DNA of 64,000 nucleotides from an uncultured Acetobacteraceae bacterium (GTDB taxonomy: Bacteria; Pseudomonadota; Alphaproteobacteria; Acetobacterales; Acetobacteraceae), in NCBI GenBank assembly GCA_903877125.1, contig CAIRCM010000136.1, positions 1 to 64,000 on the forward strand, read 5' to 3'. A program made the translations under genes and the position numbers. Of this stretch, positions 17,110 to 25,931 are shown one piece after another (within the stretch, counting starts at the first letter, position 1; every line of letters begins with the position of its first letter). The notes under the pieces were generated by a model that ran no database searches, was not told where the DNA came from, and saw only the letters and a list, made by a program, of their open reading frames with translations.

Positions 17110-17861
17110 ACGCCAGCCAAAACCATCGGAATCGACAGCAACTGCCCCATCGTGATCCCACCTGGCAGAAAGCCGAGGAACGCGTCGGGCTCGCGGAAAA
17201 ACTCACCGGTGATGCGTGCCAGACCGTACCCGGTCAGAAACACTCCGGTCAGCATGCCGGCCCGAGCGAGCATGGCCTCCCGTCGCGACAGCACGAACAG
17301 CACCGCGAACAGCACCACGCCTTCGAGCAGCGCCTGGTAGAGCTGGCTCGGGTGGCGCGGGATGTCACCGCCCGTCGGGAAGACCATCGCCCAAGGCACC
17401 CAGTCCGGCGCCGGCCGGCCCCACAGCTCCCCGTTCACGAAATTCGCCAACCGCCCGAAACACAGCCCGATCGGTGTCACCACCGCGAGTCGGTCGGCGA
17501 AGGGCAGCAGTTTGATGCCATTACGACGACAGAACCAGAACGTCGCGATCGATACCCCCAGCATCCCGCCATGAAAGCTCATGCCTCCGGTCCAGACCTG
17601 AACGATACGGATCGGGTCGGCCAGAAACGCGCTGGGCTGGTAGAAGAACACATAGCCAAGCCGCCCGCCGAGAACGACGCCCAGCGTCGCCCAGGTCAGA
17701 AAATCGTCGACCTGCAACGGTTGCGCCACCGCCGGTGTTCGCACCACAAGCCGGCGCATCATGCGCCAGCCCAGCACAAGGCCCGCGATATACGCCATCG
17801 CATACCAGCGAATGCCGAACGGTCCGATCTGGATAACCGGGTCGATCTGGGGAAAGGTCAT
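17082..17861 (-). CDS. lgt: prolipoprotein diacylglyceryl transferase
   Basis: A 259-residue polytopic inner-membrane enzyme that transfers diacylglycerol from phosphatidylglycerol to the lipobox cysteine of prolipoproteins. The family signature FGRLANFVNGELWGRP is intact, as is GGMSFHGGMLG with the conserved His. Seven membrane helices are visible. The frame is open far upstream, but the ATG at 17861 begins the usual N-terminus and overlaps the hldD stop by four bases (ATGA). Substrates in this window would include the DUF3035 lipoprotein at 39651-40229. Confidence 0.96.
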   Translation of the reverse strand: MTFPQIDPVIQIGPFGIRWYAMAYIAGLVLGWRMMRRLVVRTPAVAQPLQVDDFLTWATLGVVLGGRLGYVFFYQPSAFLADPIRIVQVWTGGMSFHGGMLGVSIATFWFCRRNGIKLLPFADRLAVVTPIGLCFGRLANFVNGELWGRPAPDWVPWAMVFPTGGDIPRHPSQLYQALLEGVVLFAVLFVLSRREAMLARAGMLTGVFLTGYGLARITGEFFREPDAFLGFLPGGITMGQLLSIPMVLAGVWLIRRSYR

Positions 17862-18832
17862 ACGAATAGATCCGCCTTGCTCAGGTGGTCCTGCACGTAA
17901 CGGCGGATGCCTTCTTCCAGCGGGGTGAACTGGCCCGCGTAGCCGGCGCCCCGCAGACGGTCCATCGGCGCCTGGGTGAAGGATTGATACTGCCCGCGCA
18001 GGCTTGCGGGCATCTCGATGAACGCGACGTTCCGCGGCTGACCCGCGGCGTCGCAAACCGCGTGCGCCAGATCGAGGTAGGTGCGCGCCGTACCCGTGCC
18101 CAAATTGAACAGCCCGCTGACCCCCGGCGTGTCCAACAGCCACAGCATCGTGTCGACAACGTCGCCGACCCAGATGAAGTCGCGCGATTGGGCGCCATCC
18201 GCCAGACCCGGTTGATCCGACTTGAACAGCCGCGCCGGACCGCCGGCCGCGACCTCGTCGTATTTCACCTTCACGACCGAGATCATCTTGCCTTTGTGAT
18301 ACTCGTTCGGCCCGTAAACGTTGAAAAACTTCAGCCCGGCCCATTGCGGCGGACGTTCCCGCGCCCGCGCCAGCCGACGCACGACCTCCAGATCGAAGGC
18401 GTGCTTGGTCCAGCCATACAGGTTCAGCGGCCGCAGCCGCTCCAGCGCGGCCGGATCGTCGTCGAAGCTCTGCGCCCCGTCGCCGTAGGTCGCGGCCGAG
18501 GACGCGTAGACGAAGCGCACCCCCCGATCCCCGCACCATTCCCACAGAAAGCGGCTGAGCTCGACATTGGTGGCCCAGGTATGGTCCCCATCGACAGCGG
18601 TGGTTTCCGACACCGCGCCCAGGTGAAAAACCATCTCCAAGGGTGGACGGGTGTCGAGAAAATCGCGCAAACCCTCCGGCCGAATCACCCGCGACGGCGG
18701 GTGCTTGGCCAGATTGCGCCATTTGCCGTCGCTGCCGAGGGTGTCGACAACAACGGTCTCCTGCCCCCGCGTTACGAGGGCTGCTTGCAGATTGGAGCCG
18801 ATAAAGCCGGCACCGCCAGTGACCAGGATCAT
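17858..18832 (-). CDS. hldD: ADP-L-glycero-D-manno-heptose 6-epimerase
   Basis: A 324-residue extended SDR that makes ADP-L-glycero-beta-D-manno-heptose for the lipopolysaccharide inner core. It begins with the NAD(P) motif TGGAGFIGSN, has SSAATYGDG with the catalytic Ser, the YGWTKHAFD block with the Tyr-x-x-x-Lys pair, and the heptose-specific LKFFNVYGPNEYHKG. The size and motifs fit HldD (RfaD) and not a generic sugar epimerase. It is the first gene of the hldD-lgt-midA operon and is divergent from ubiK. Its presence implies heptose-containing LPS. Confidence 0.94.
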   Translation of the reverse strand: MILVTGGAGFIGSNLQAALVTRGQETVVVDTLGSDGKWRNLAKHPPSRVIRPEGLRDFLDTRPPLEMVFHLGAVSETTAVDGDHTWATNVELSRFLWEWCGDRGVRFVYASSAATYGDGAQSFDDDPAALERLRPLNLYGWTKHAFDLEVVRRLARARERPPQWAGLKFFNVYGPNEYHKGKMISVVKVKYDEVAAGGPARLFKSDQPGLADGAQSRDFIWVGDVVDTMLWLLDTPGVSGLFNLGTGTARTYLDLAHAVCDAAGQPRNVAFIEMPASLRGQYQSFTQAPMDRLRGAGYAGQFTPLEEGIRRYVQDHLSKADLFV

Positions 18833-18895
18833 GGGAACGCGTTATAGGGAAGCGAGGCGATCCCACCAACAGGGGCCCGCCCATAGGAGACCGCG

Positions 18896-19159
18896 ATGTC
18901 AGACCGCCCCCGCATTTTCGACGACCTCGCCGGCGTGGCCGGGGGTGCGATTTCAGCCCTCGCCGGTATGCGCGAAGAAGCCGAGGCCATGTTCCGCGCT
19001 CGGGTGGACGAGACGATCCGCAAGCTCGATCTCGTGCGTCGGGACGAGCTGGAGGCGATCGCGGAAATGGCCGCCAACGCCCGCGCTGGCCAGGAAGCGG
19101 CCGAGGCGCGTCTGGCGGCACTGGAGGCCAGGGTCGCCGCGCTGGAGGCCAAGAGCTAG
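18896..19159 (+). CDS. ubiK: UbiK-like accessory factor (BMFP family)
   Basis: An 87-residue protein: an amphipathic N-terminal helix, a central GAISALAGMREEAEAMFRAR segment, and a C-terminal coiled coil (AEARLAALEARVAALEAKS). This matches the BMFP/UbiK family, which trimerises, binds lipid and assists ubiquinone synthesis through UbiJ in E. coli. The ATG follows TAGGAGACCGCG. It stands alone between two divergent or convergent units. Assignment rests on family similarity. Confidence 0.85.
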   Translation: MSDRPRIFDDLAGVAGGAISALAGMREEAEAMFRARVDETIRKLDLVRRDELEAIAEMAANARAGQEAAEARLAALEARVAALEAKS

Positions 19160-19187
19160 TCGTAACGAGGCCGGCGCCGCATCCGCT

Positions 19188-20996
19188 TCAGGATGAGGAC
19201 GCGCGCGCGCCCACGCCAAGCGCGGGCCGGGTCCGGCCTGACCACGCCGGTTGTTGTGCGGCCATCAGCCGATCCGCTTCTTCGGCCGGCATCGGCCGCC
19301 CCAGAAAGTAGCCCTGCCCGAACGTGCATCCCAGTTCCCGCAACCGGTCCAGCGTCGCACGGTTCTCGATCCCCTCGGCCGTGATTTCCAGGCCAAGCGC
19401 ATGCCCGAAATCGATGATCGCCGCGACGTAGCGCGACGCCTCGGGATCGGTGTCGAGGTCCCGCATGAATTCCCTATCCACCTTCACCTTGTCGAACGGC
19501 AGTTCCCGCAGGTGGTAAAGGCTGGAAAATCCGGTCCCGAAATCGTCCAGCGCGATCGTCAGCCCCAGGGCGCGCAGACGGTCCAGCACCTCCCGCGCGA
19601 TGCGGGCGTCATGCACCAAAGCGTTTTCGGTGATTTCGAGTTCCATCCGCTCGCCCGGGAAGCCGGCGGTCGTCAGGATGTCCCGCATCACATCGGGCAG
19701 CCGCGTATCTTGCAACTCCACCGGCGAGACGTTGATCGCGAGCTTGATCCGCGCCGGCCAATGCAACGCCGCTCGGCACGCCCGCATCAACAGCGAGCCG
19801 AACATCGCGGACGATTGATTGGTCTCCTCCACCAGCGGCAGAAAATCGGCCGGCGACAGCAGGCCGTGGTCGGGATGCGACCAGCGAGCCAGGACTTCGA
19901 ACCCGACGATCGTATTGTCGTCCATCCGCACCAGAGGTTGGAAATACGGCAGGATGGCGCCGGTCGCGATGGCCACCGGCAGTTCGCGACGCAGCGCGTC
20001 GGATTTCTCCATCGCCTCCGCCATGCGCGGCTCGAAGAACCGGTAGGTATCGCCGCCGCCACCACGGGCATGGATCATCGCGATGTCGGCGGCGCGCAGC
20101 AAAGCGGCGGCGGACGCCCCGTCGCGCGCGCTGACGGCAATGCCGACACTGGCGCCGATATCGACGGTCGCCGATCCCGCCTCGATCGGCTCCCCCAGAG
20201 CCCGGATCAGGTCGCGGGCACGGGCGGCGGTCGCCGAATCGCCCTCGGCCGCGCGGATCAGCACCGCGAAATCGTCATCGCCCAGCCGGGCGACGAGTAA
20301 CTCGCCTTCCATGGCCAGGGTCAGGCGGCCCGCGACCTCCCGCAGCAGACGTTCGGCGATCTCATGGCCGTAGCGGTCGCTGGCCGCACCGAAACGGTCG
20401 ACATCGAGCAGCAGCACCGCCACATCCTGCCGATCGGTCAGCAACTGATTCAGCGTTTCCAAAAAGCACTCGCGGTTGGCGAGGTCGGTGAGCGGATCGC
20501 GGAAAACACGCTGACGGAGCTTGCCCCGGGCCTCGGCCAGCAAGGCTTCGGTCCTGGCGTGTTCGGTGATGTCGGTCAGGATCAGCATCGCGCCGGCGCC
20601 GTTGGGCAATGGCCGGTTCTGGCACGACATCGCGACCGTATGGCCGTCGCGGTGGCGCACCGTCATCCGGGAGCCCGGCACGGGGCGGGTCAGATCCACC
20701 TCTGCCCGGCGCCTGATGTCCGCCGGCGTGTATCCCAGCACGGCTTCGCACGATGGCGAGACATAGACCGGCTGGCCCAGCGCATCGAGGCGAACCACGA
20801 TCTGCGGTCCGGCGTCCATCAGCGTTTGAAACAGCAGTTGCTGGTCGGCGTGGTCGGCCCGCAGATGCGCGAGATTCCAGTCCCGCATGCGCAGATCCTG
20901 CGCCATCCGGCGAAAGCCAGGCCAAAGCGTCAGCCAGCCGATCAGCGTGCCCGCCAGCCCGAAGCCGCCCATCGTCAAAATCGTATCGACGCGCAT
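19188..20996 (-). CDS. PAS-GGDEF-EAL protein, likely c-di-GMP phosphodiesterase
   Basis: A 602-residue protein with an N-terminal membrane helix (about 7-27), a PAS domain (about 52-145), a GGDEF domain (about 155-310) and an EAL domain (about 325-585). The GGDEF signature is changed to LGDDDF, so cyclase activity is doubtful. The EAL domain keeps its metal and catalytic blocks: EVLARW, INVSPVEL, LEITENAL, LDDFGTGFSS, KVDREFM and AEGIEN. It should hydrolyse cyclic di-GMP at the membrane under control of the PAS signal. It is divergent from ogt and stands alone. Confidence 0.9.
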   Translation of the reverse strand: MRVDTILTMGGFGLAGTLIGWLTLWPGFRRMAQDLRMRDWNLAHLRADHADQQLLFQTLMDAGPQIVVRLDALGQPVYVSPSCEAVLGYTPADIRRRAEVDLTRPVPGSRMTVRHRDGHTVAMSCQNRPLPNGAGAMLILTDITEHARTEALLAEARGKLRQRVFRDPLTDLANRECFLETLNQLLTDRQDVAVLLLDVDRFGAASDRYGHEIAERLLREVAGRLTLAMEGELLVARLGDDDFAVLIRAAEGDSATAARARDLIRALGEPIEAGSATVDIGASVGIAVSARDGASAAALLRAADIAMIHARGGGGDTYRFFEPRMAEAMEKSDALRRELPVAIATGAILPYFQPLVRMDDNTIVGFEVLARWSHPDHGLLSPADFLPLVEETNQSSAMFGSLLMRACRAALHWPARIKLAINVSPVELQDTRLPDVMRDILTTAGFPGERMELEITENALVHDARIAREVLDRLRALGLTIALDDFGTGFSSLYHLRELPFDKVKVDREFMRDLDTDPEASRYVAAIIDFGHALGLEITAEGIENRATLDRLRELGCTFGQGYFLGRPMPAEEADRLMAAQQPAWSGRTRPALGVGARASSS

Positions 20997-21180
20997 GTGC
21001 CCACCATCGTCCCATGAAGGATGCTGGCGGCAGTATGGGCAGCGAAAGGTGAATCAAAGGTTAACGCGCGCGCATTTTCTTTCAGTGCCTGTCGGGGAAA
21101 ACCCGCCGGACCGACACCGAGGCTTGACTCACGGCGCGCCTGGGTCTGCCATCCGCCCTTCCGTCAGGATTCACACGCCC

Positions 21181-21636
21181 GTGCCCCAACGATCATTGCA
21201 CACCCCGGTAGGCGACATCACGGTTTTCGAGGACGACGGCGCCATCGTTTCGCTGGATTGGGGCTGGGTGGAGGCGCAGGACAGCACCCCGTTGCTGCTG
21301 GAAGCCGAAGCGCAACTGCACGCCTATTTGGATGGTGAACGCAAAAAATTCGATCTGCCGCTGGCACTCATGGGGACGTCCTACCGGCGCAAGGTGTGGC
21401 AGGCGTTGATCGATATTCCCTATGGCGCCGTCCGCACGTACGGGGAAATCGCCGCCGTCGTGGGCGGCAGCCCGCGGTCGGTGGGCCAGGCCAACGGGTC
21501 GAACCCCATTCCCCTGATCATCCCCTGCCACCGGGTAGTAGCGGGAACGCACCTGGGCGGCTATTCCGGCGGCGACGGGGCGGATACGAAACGCTGGCTG
21601 CTCGCTTTGGAAGGCGGCACCGGGCCCTTGCTGTAA
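21181..21636 (+). CDS. ogt: methylated-DNA-protein cysteine methyltransferase
   Basis: A 151-residue suicide DNA-repair enzyme that removes methyl groups from O6-methylguanine. The active-site block IIPCHRVV holds C116, and the DNA-binding helix YGAVRTYGEIA with the Arg finger precedes it. There is no AdaA domain, so it is Ogt type. The frame is open to 20887, but GTG at 21181 gives a normal N-terminus (PQRSLHTPVGDITVF) with AGGA about 11 bases upstream. It is followed by qor after 56 bases and a small hairpin. Confidence 0.9.
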   Translation: MPQRSLHTPVGDITVFEDDGAIVSLDWGWVEAQDSTPLLLEAEAQLHAYLDGERKKFDLPLALMGTSYRRKVWQALIDIPYGAVRTYGEIAAVVGGSPRSVGQANGSNPIPLIIPCHRVVAGTHLGGYSGGDGADTKRWLLALEGGTGPLL

Positions 21637-21650
21637 CCAACAACCTTAGG

Positions 21651-21674
21651 GGGTCGCCAGTTCGGCGGCCCTTT
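21651..21674 (+). terminator. possible weak intrinsic terminator after ogt
   Basis: GGGTCGCC pairs with GGCGGCCC (one G-T pair) around a five-base loop, followed by only TTT. It lies between ogt and the quinone oxidoreductase gene and may partly separate them. Confidence 0.4.
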
Positions 21675-21692
21675 GTCGCACGGAGAACTCTT

Positions 21693-22664
21693 ATGTCGAA
21701 GGCCATCCGCATTCACGCCAATGGCGGCCCCGAGGTGATGAAGTGGGAGGATATCCCCACCCCAGATCCCGGCCCGGGTGAGGCATTGATCAAGCAGGAA
21801 GCCGTTGGCCTGAACTATATCGACGTCTATTTTCGGACCGGCCTCTACAAGGCGCCGAACATGCCGCTGATCATCGGCCAGGAAGGCGCGGGCACGGTGA
21901 CCGCCGTGGGTTCGGGCGTGACCGATCTGGCGCCGGGCGATCGCGTCGCCTATGCCGGCGCCCTGGGGGGGTATGCGACGGACCGGGTGATTTCGGCCGA
22001 CAAGCTGGTGAAACTGCCGGATGCGATCCCGTTCCAGACCGGCGCGGCGATGATGCTCCAAGGCATGACCGCGCAATACCTGCTGCATCGCACCTACCCG
22101 GTGAAAAAGGGCGACACCATCGTGGTGCACGCGGCGGCCGGCGGCGTCGGACTGATCCTGTGCCAATGGGCGAAGCACCTCGGCGTCACGGTCATCGGCG
22201 TCGTATCCTCCGAGGAAAAAGCCGAACTCGCTCGGGCCAACGGTGCGCAGCATACGGTCGTCGGCTACTCCAGCCTCGTCGCGGACGTAAAGCGCATTAC
22301 CGGCGGGGCCATGGTGCCGGTCGTCTATGACAGCATCGGCAAGGACACGTTCACGACCTCGCTCGACTGTCTGGCGCCGCTCGGCATGATGGTGTGCTAC
22401 GGCGCTGCGTCGGGTCCGGTCCCGCCGTTCGATCTGGGTGTGCTCGCGGCCAAGGGCAGCCTGTTCCTGACCCGTCCGTCGCTGGCGACCTACACCGCCA
22501 AGACCGCCGATCTGCGCACGGTGTCGGCCAGCCTGTTCGATGTGGTGGCGAGCGGCGCGGTCAATATCCAGGTCAACCAGACCTACCCGCTGAAGGACGC
22601 GGCTCAGGCGCATATCGCGCTGGAATCCCGCAAGACGACCGGCAGCACGGTGCTGATTCCGTAA
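21693..22664 (+). CDS. qor: quinone oxidoreductase (zeta-crystallin-like MDR)
   Basis: A 323-residue medium-chain dehydrogenase of the NADPH:quinone reductase branch. It has the GroES-like N-terminal half with GLNYIDVYFRTG and IIGQEGAGTV, and the Rossmann half with VHAAAGGVGLILCQWAK (AxxGGVG). The zinc ligands of alcohol dehydrogenases are absent, as usual in this branch. The ATG at 21693 follows GGAGAACTCTT. Single-electron quinone reduction or detoxification of reactive carbonyls is likely; cytosolic. Confidence 0.9.
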   Translation: MSKAIRIHANGGPEVMKWEDIPTPDPGPGEALIKQEAVGLNYIDVYFRTGLYKAPNMPLIIGQEGAGTVTAVGSGVTDLAPGDRVAYAGALGGYATDRVISADKLVKLPDAIPFQTGAAMMLQGMTAQYLLHRTYPVKKGDTIVVHAAAGGVGLILCQWAKHLGVTVIGVVSSEEKAELARANGAQHTVVGYSSLVADVKRITGGAMVPVVYDSIGKDTFTTSLDCLAPLGMMVCYGAASGPVPPFDLGVLAAKGSLFLTRPSLATYTAKTADLRTVSASLFDVVASGAVNIQVNQTYPLKDAAQAHIALESRKTTGSTVLIP

Positions 22665-22670
22665 GGCACG

Positions 22671-22745
22671 CCGACGATATCGCCCACGCCGAGACACCGG
22701 CGATACCACCCACGCCGAGACACCGACGATACCACCCCCGCCGAT
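22671..22745. repeat. short tandem repeat of a 26-base unit
   Basis: Two adjacent 26-base copies (22688-22713 and 22714-22739) that begin GCCGAGACACCG and differ at two positions, preceded by a 17-base partial copy and followed by the first few bases of another. It fills the gap between the qor stop and the SDR gene. No open frame uses it. Confidence 0.8.
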
Positions 22746-22785
22746 CATGGGCTAAACTCCTCTCGTCAAAAACGGGAGGAAACCC

Positions 22786-23553
22786 ATGTCCGGCTTACTC
22801 GACGGCAAATCCGCGCTCATCACCGGCGGCGGCGGCGGTATCGGCCGCGCCACCGCGCTCGCCTTCGCACGGGAGGGCGCGCGGCTCGCCGTGGCCGATT
22901 TCAACCAACAGGCGGCGCAGGAAACCGTTGCCCAGGTCAATGCGGCCGGCGGGCAGGCCATGACGCTCACGGGCGATGTGACCGACAGCGCGACCGTCCA
23001 GGCGATGGTTGCTTCGGTGGTCGCCACCTATGGGCGATTGGATTGCGCGTTCAACAACGCCGGCATCGCCGGGTTCCAGGTCGATGCCGCGGGCAAGCGC
23101 ACGCATGAATGGTCCGACGCGGCGTTCGAACGGATGATCGATGTCAACCTCAAGGGCGTGTGGCTCTGTATGAAGCACGAACTGCCGCAAATGATCGCGC
23201 AGGGCGGCGGGGTCATCGTCAACACCGGCTCCATCGCCGGGCTGGTCGGGCTACGCACCTCGTCGGCCTACGTCGCCGCCAAGCATGGCGTGCTCGGCCT
23301 GACCAAGACGGCGGCGATCGAATACGCGGCCGACAATATCCGCGTGAACGCAGTCTGCCCCGGTTATATCCAAACCAACATGACAGCCGAAGTCATGCAA
23401 CGGCGCGGTACCGAGATCATGGCGAACACGCCGTTCGGCCGCATGGGCACGCCGGGCGAAATCGCCGAGATGGTGGTCTGGCTCAGCAGCGACCGCGCAT
23501 CCTACGTCACCGGCGGATGCTACAATGTCGATGGCGGGTATATGGCGGTCTGA
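22786..23553 (+). CDS. SDR-family oxidoreductase
   Basis: A 255-residue classical short-chain dehydrogenase. It has the cofactor motif TGGGGGIGRA, the NNAG block, the catalytic Ser in NTGSIAG and the Tyr-Lys pair in SSAYVAAKHG, ending with the usual VTGGCYNVDGGYMAV. Asp in VADFNQQ at the end of beta-2 suggests NAD(H). The ATG follows GGGAGGAAACCC. It is the first of four genes (SDR, TfdA-like dioxygenase, MmgE/PrpD, amidohydrolase) on one strand; substrate unknown. Confidence 0.9.
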   Translation: MSGLLDGKSALITGGGGGIGRATALAFAREGARLAVADFNQQAAQETVAQVNAAGGQAMTLTGDVTDSATVQAMVASVVATYGRLDCAFNNAGIAGFQVDAAGKRTHEWSDAAFERMIDVNLKGVWLCMKHELPQMIAQGGGVIVNTGSIAGLVGLRTSSAYVAAKHGVLGLTKTAAIEYAADNIRVNAVCPGYIQTNMTAEVMQRRGTEIMANTPFGRMGTPGEIAEMVVWLSSDRASYVTGGCYNVDGGYMAV

Positions 23554-23575
23554 GGCCGCGGCCCGCATTAAAACC

Positions 23576-23608
23576 AACCTTCCCGCCCCAAAACCGGGCG
23601 GGAAGGTT
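23576..23608. terminator. perfect 13-bp hairpin between SDR and dioxygenase genes
   Basis: AACCTTCCCGCCC (23576-23588) pairs without mismatch with GGGCGGGAAGGTT (23596-23608) around a seven-base loop. There is no T run on the plus strand; the minus strand has GGTTTTAATG after the stem. It may be a transcript stabiliser, a processing site or a partial terminator within the gene run. Confidence 0.55.
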
Positions 23609-23663
23609 GCCCCCCGCACCAACCTCGCTATCCTCCCCCGACAAGAAACCGGGAGAGAAATCC

Positions 23664-24548
23664 ATGTCCATCACGGTCAAGCAGCTCCGCCCGCTGTTCA
23701 TGGGCGAGATCGGCAACATCGATCTGCGTGAACCGCTGGACAAACCCACCGTCGACGCCCTCACCGCCGCCATCGACCAGCACGCGGTCCTGGTCTTCCA
23801 CGACCAGTTCATCACCGATGAGCAGCAACAGGCCTTCAGCCGAAATTTCGGCGATCTGGAAACGACAGTCCGGGCCTACCGCAAGGATTTCGTCCCCCGC
23901 CTCGATGTGCACATGGCCGACATCTCCAACCTCGACGAGAACAACCGCATCCTTCCCGCCAACGACCGCCGCCGCCTGAACGCGCTCGGCAACCGCCTCT
24001 GGCATTCCGATTCCAGCTTCAAGCGCGTTCCCGCGCGCTTCTCCCTCCTGTCCGCCAGGACCATCCCATCCTGGGGCGGCGAGACCCAGTTCGCCGACAT
24101 GCGCGCCGCCTGGGACGCACTGCCCCACCGGGTGAAGGCCAGGATCGAACCCATGATCTGCGAGCACACCCAGCTGTTCTCCCGCGCCAAGATCGGCTTC
24201 ACCGATTGGGCCGAGGAAGAACGGGTAAAGATGGCCCCGGTCCCGCAGGTGATGGTCCGCACCCACCCCGGCTCCGGCCGCAAATCGATCTATCTGTCCT
24301 CCCACGCCGGCCGCATCCGCGGGATGGAGGAACCGGAAGCCCGCATGCTCCTCCTCGATCTCAGCGAGTTCGCCACCCAGCCCCAATTTGTCTACAGCCA
24401 CACCTGGAAGGTCGGCGACCTCGTGATGTGGGATAACCGCTGCACCATGCATCGGGCCCGAGAATACGATGAAACCGAGGTGCGCGATCTGCATCGCACC
24501 ACCGTATCGGACGGTCGTCCAACCGTGCCGGAAGAGTTGGCGGCATAA
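23664..24548 (+). CDS. TfdA/TauD-family 2-oxoglutarate dioxygenase
   Basis: A 294-residue Fe(II)/2-oxoglutarate dioxygenase of the TfdA type (which includes taurine, alkylsulfate and 2,4-D dioxygenases). The triad is H114 and D116 (LWHSDSSF) with H263 (WDNRCTMHRA), and R278 (DLHRTT) should bind 2-oxoglutarate. The phenoxyacetate-degrading TfdA shares the WHSDSSF and MWDNRCTMHR blocks, so an ether- or acid-cleaving role is possible but not shown. The ATG at 23664 follows GGGAGAGAAATCC. The gene lies inside the SDR-dioxygenase-MmgE-amidohydrolase run. Confidence 0.9.
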   Translation: MSITVKQLRPLFMGEIGNIDLREPLDKPTVDALTAAIDQHAVLVFHDQFITDEQQQAFSRNFGDLETTVRAYRKDFVPRLDVHMADISNLDENNRILPANDRRRLNALGNRLWHSDSSFKRVPARFSLLSARTIPSWGGETQFADMRAAWDALPHRVKARIEPMICEHTQLFSRAKIGFTDWAEEERVKMAPVPQVMVRTHPGSGRKSIYLSSHAGRIRGMEEPEARMLLLDLSEFATQPQFVYSHTWKVGDLVMWDNRCTMHRAREYDETEVRDLHRTTVSDGRPTVPEELAA

Positions 24549-24561
24549 AGGAAAACCAGCC

Positions 24562-25920
24562 ATGACCGTCGCCCGCGAACTCGCCGAATTCCTGACCGGG
24601 GTTTCGGTATCCGACCTGCCCGACCAGGCCCTCGACCACGCCGCGATGGTGATCGCCAGCACCTTCGCCAGTGCCGCCTTCGGCACCACCATCGAGTCCG
24701 CCCAAATCGTCCGCGATCTGACCAGGGATCAGGGCGGTCGCCCCGACTCCTCCATCTGGTTCGATACCGGCGCCAAGTTGCCGGTTGCCCAGGTCGCCCG
24801 CGTCAACGCCATGCTGAGCGACGCCGCCGCCTCCGACGACAGCGATCTCCGAAACATCGTCCATGCCGGCACGCCGCTCACCGCCGTATCCCTCGCGATG
24901 GCCGAGCGGCTCGGTTCCAGCGGGCAGGACGTGCTGGACGCCATCGTCATCGGCTACGAGGTCGCCGGCCGCCTCAGCGAGCCCATCACCCCCGGTTTCC
25001 GAAACCGCGGCTTCCACGGCTGCCTCGGCGCCGCCATGGCCGCCGCCGGCGCGGCCGCGCGCATGCTCCGCCTGAACGCCGAGCAGATGGCGCAGACCAT
25101 CGCAATCACCGCGGTGTCGATCGGCGGCCTTGCCACCGCCGCCGACACCTCCGTCGCCCGCGAATACCACGCCGGCCTCGCCGCGATGCACGGCGTCAAT
25201 GCCGCGCTGGCCGCGCAAAGGGGCTTCAAGGTCGAAGAACGCATCCTGGAAACCTACCAGGGCTTCTTCGAATCATTTGGTGGCGTCGATGGTGCCGCGG
25301 CCGGACGGATCGCTTTGGCTGGCATGGGCGAAAGCTGGGACATCGTCACCGACATGGCGATCAAGCTGGTGCCCGGCGGCCACCCCTACCACGCCTTCGC
25401 CGAGGCCGCCGCCAAAGCCGCCCGCGCCGGCGGCTTCTCCCCCGACGAGATCGACAGCATCGAAGTCTCCCGCCCCGGCCTCACCAAACTCAGCGGCCCC
25501 AAACACCCGGCGGATCTGATCGATATGGCGCACAGCCCGGCCAACTTCCTCGCTGCCGGTGCCGCCGATTGGGGCTTCGGCTGGATCAACGCCAGCCCGG
25601 AGAAGATCGCCGACCCCGTCATCCACCGCCTGATCGACAAGGTCCGCGTTGGCCCACCGCCAACCGAACACACCGCGCTCTACCGCCAGGGCGCGACGGT
25701 GACGATCACCGCCACTGATGGCCGCTTCGCCCGTAGCACCGTACTCCTGCCCCACGGCTCCGGCGCGCTCGGCATCGACTGGGCCGATATCGACGCGAAA
25801 TACCGGGCGCTGATGCCGGCGTCGGGCCTGTCCGCCTCGGCCATCGAAGCCAGCCTCGCTGCCGTGAAGAACATCCGGGCGACCAACGACATTTCGTCCC
25901 TGCTCGGCCTGTTGCGGTAA
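24562..25920 (+). CDS. MmgE/PrpD family protein
   Basis: A 452-residue MmgE/PrpD protein, paralogous to the one at 1323-2660. Landmarks are the N-terminal helical region with the DAAASDDSDLRNIVHAG block in place of the LDFDDT motif, the GFRNRGFHG segment and the LVPGGHPYHAF block. The altered substrate-side blocks suggest a different hydroxy-acid substrate from the first copy. It starts 13 bases after the dioxygenase stop (AAAGGAAAACCAGCC before the ATG), so the two are cotranscribed. The substrate is unknown. Confidence 0.88.
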   Translation: MTVARELAEFLTGVSVSDLPDQALDHAAMVIASTFASAAFGTTIESAQIVRDLTRDQGGRPDSSIWFDTGAKLPVAQVARVNAMLSDAAASDDSDLRNIVHAGTPLTAVSLAMAERLGSSGQDVLDAIVIGYEVAGRLSEPITPGFRNRGFHGCLGAAMAAAGAAARMLRLNAEQMAQTIAITAVSIGGLATAADTSVAREYHAGLAAMHGVNAALAAQRGFKVEERILETYQGFFESFGGVDGAAAGRIALAGMGESWDIVTDMAIKLVPGGHPYHAFAEAAAKAARAGGFSPDEIDSIEVSRPGLTKLSGPKHPADLIDMAHSPANFLAAGAADWGFGWINASPEKIADPVIHRLIDKVRVGPPPTEHTALYRQGATVTITATDGRFARSTVLLPHGSGALGIDWADIDAKYRALMPASGLSASAIEASLAAVKNIRATNDISSLLGLLR

Positions 25921-25931
25921 CCGGGAGTCGC

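Noticed and set aside
17862-19121. Upstream extension of the lgt frame
   Set aside because: It lies in the reverse frame of hldD and beyond. Its sequence is Arg/Gly-rich with no family, whereas lgt is complete from 17861.
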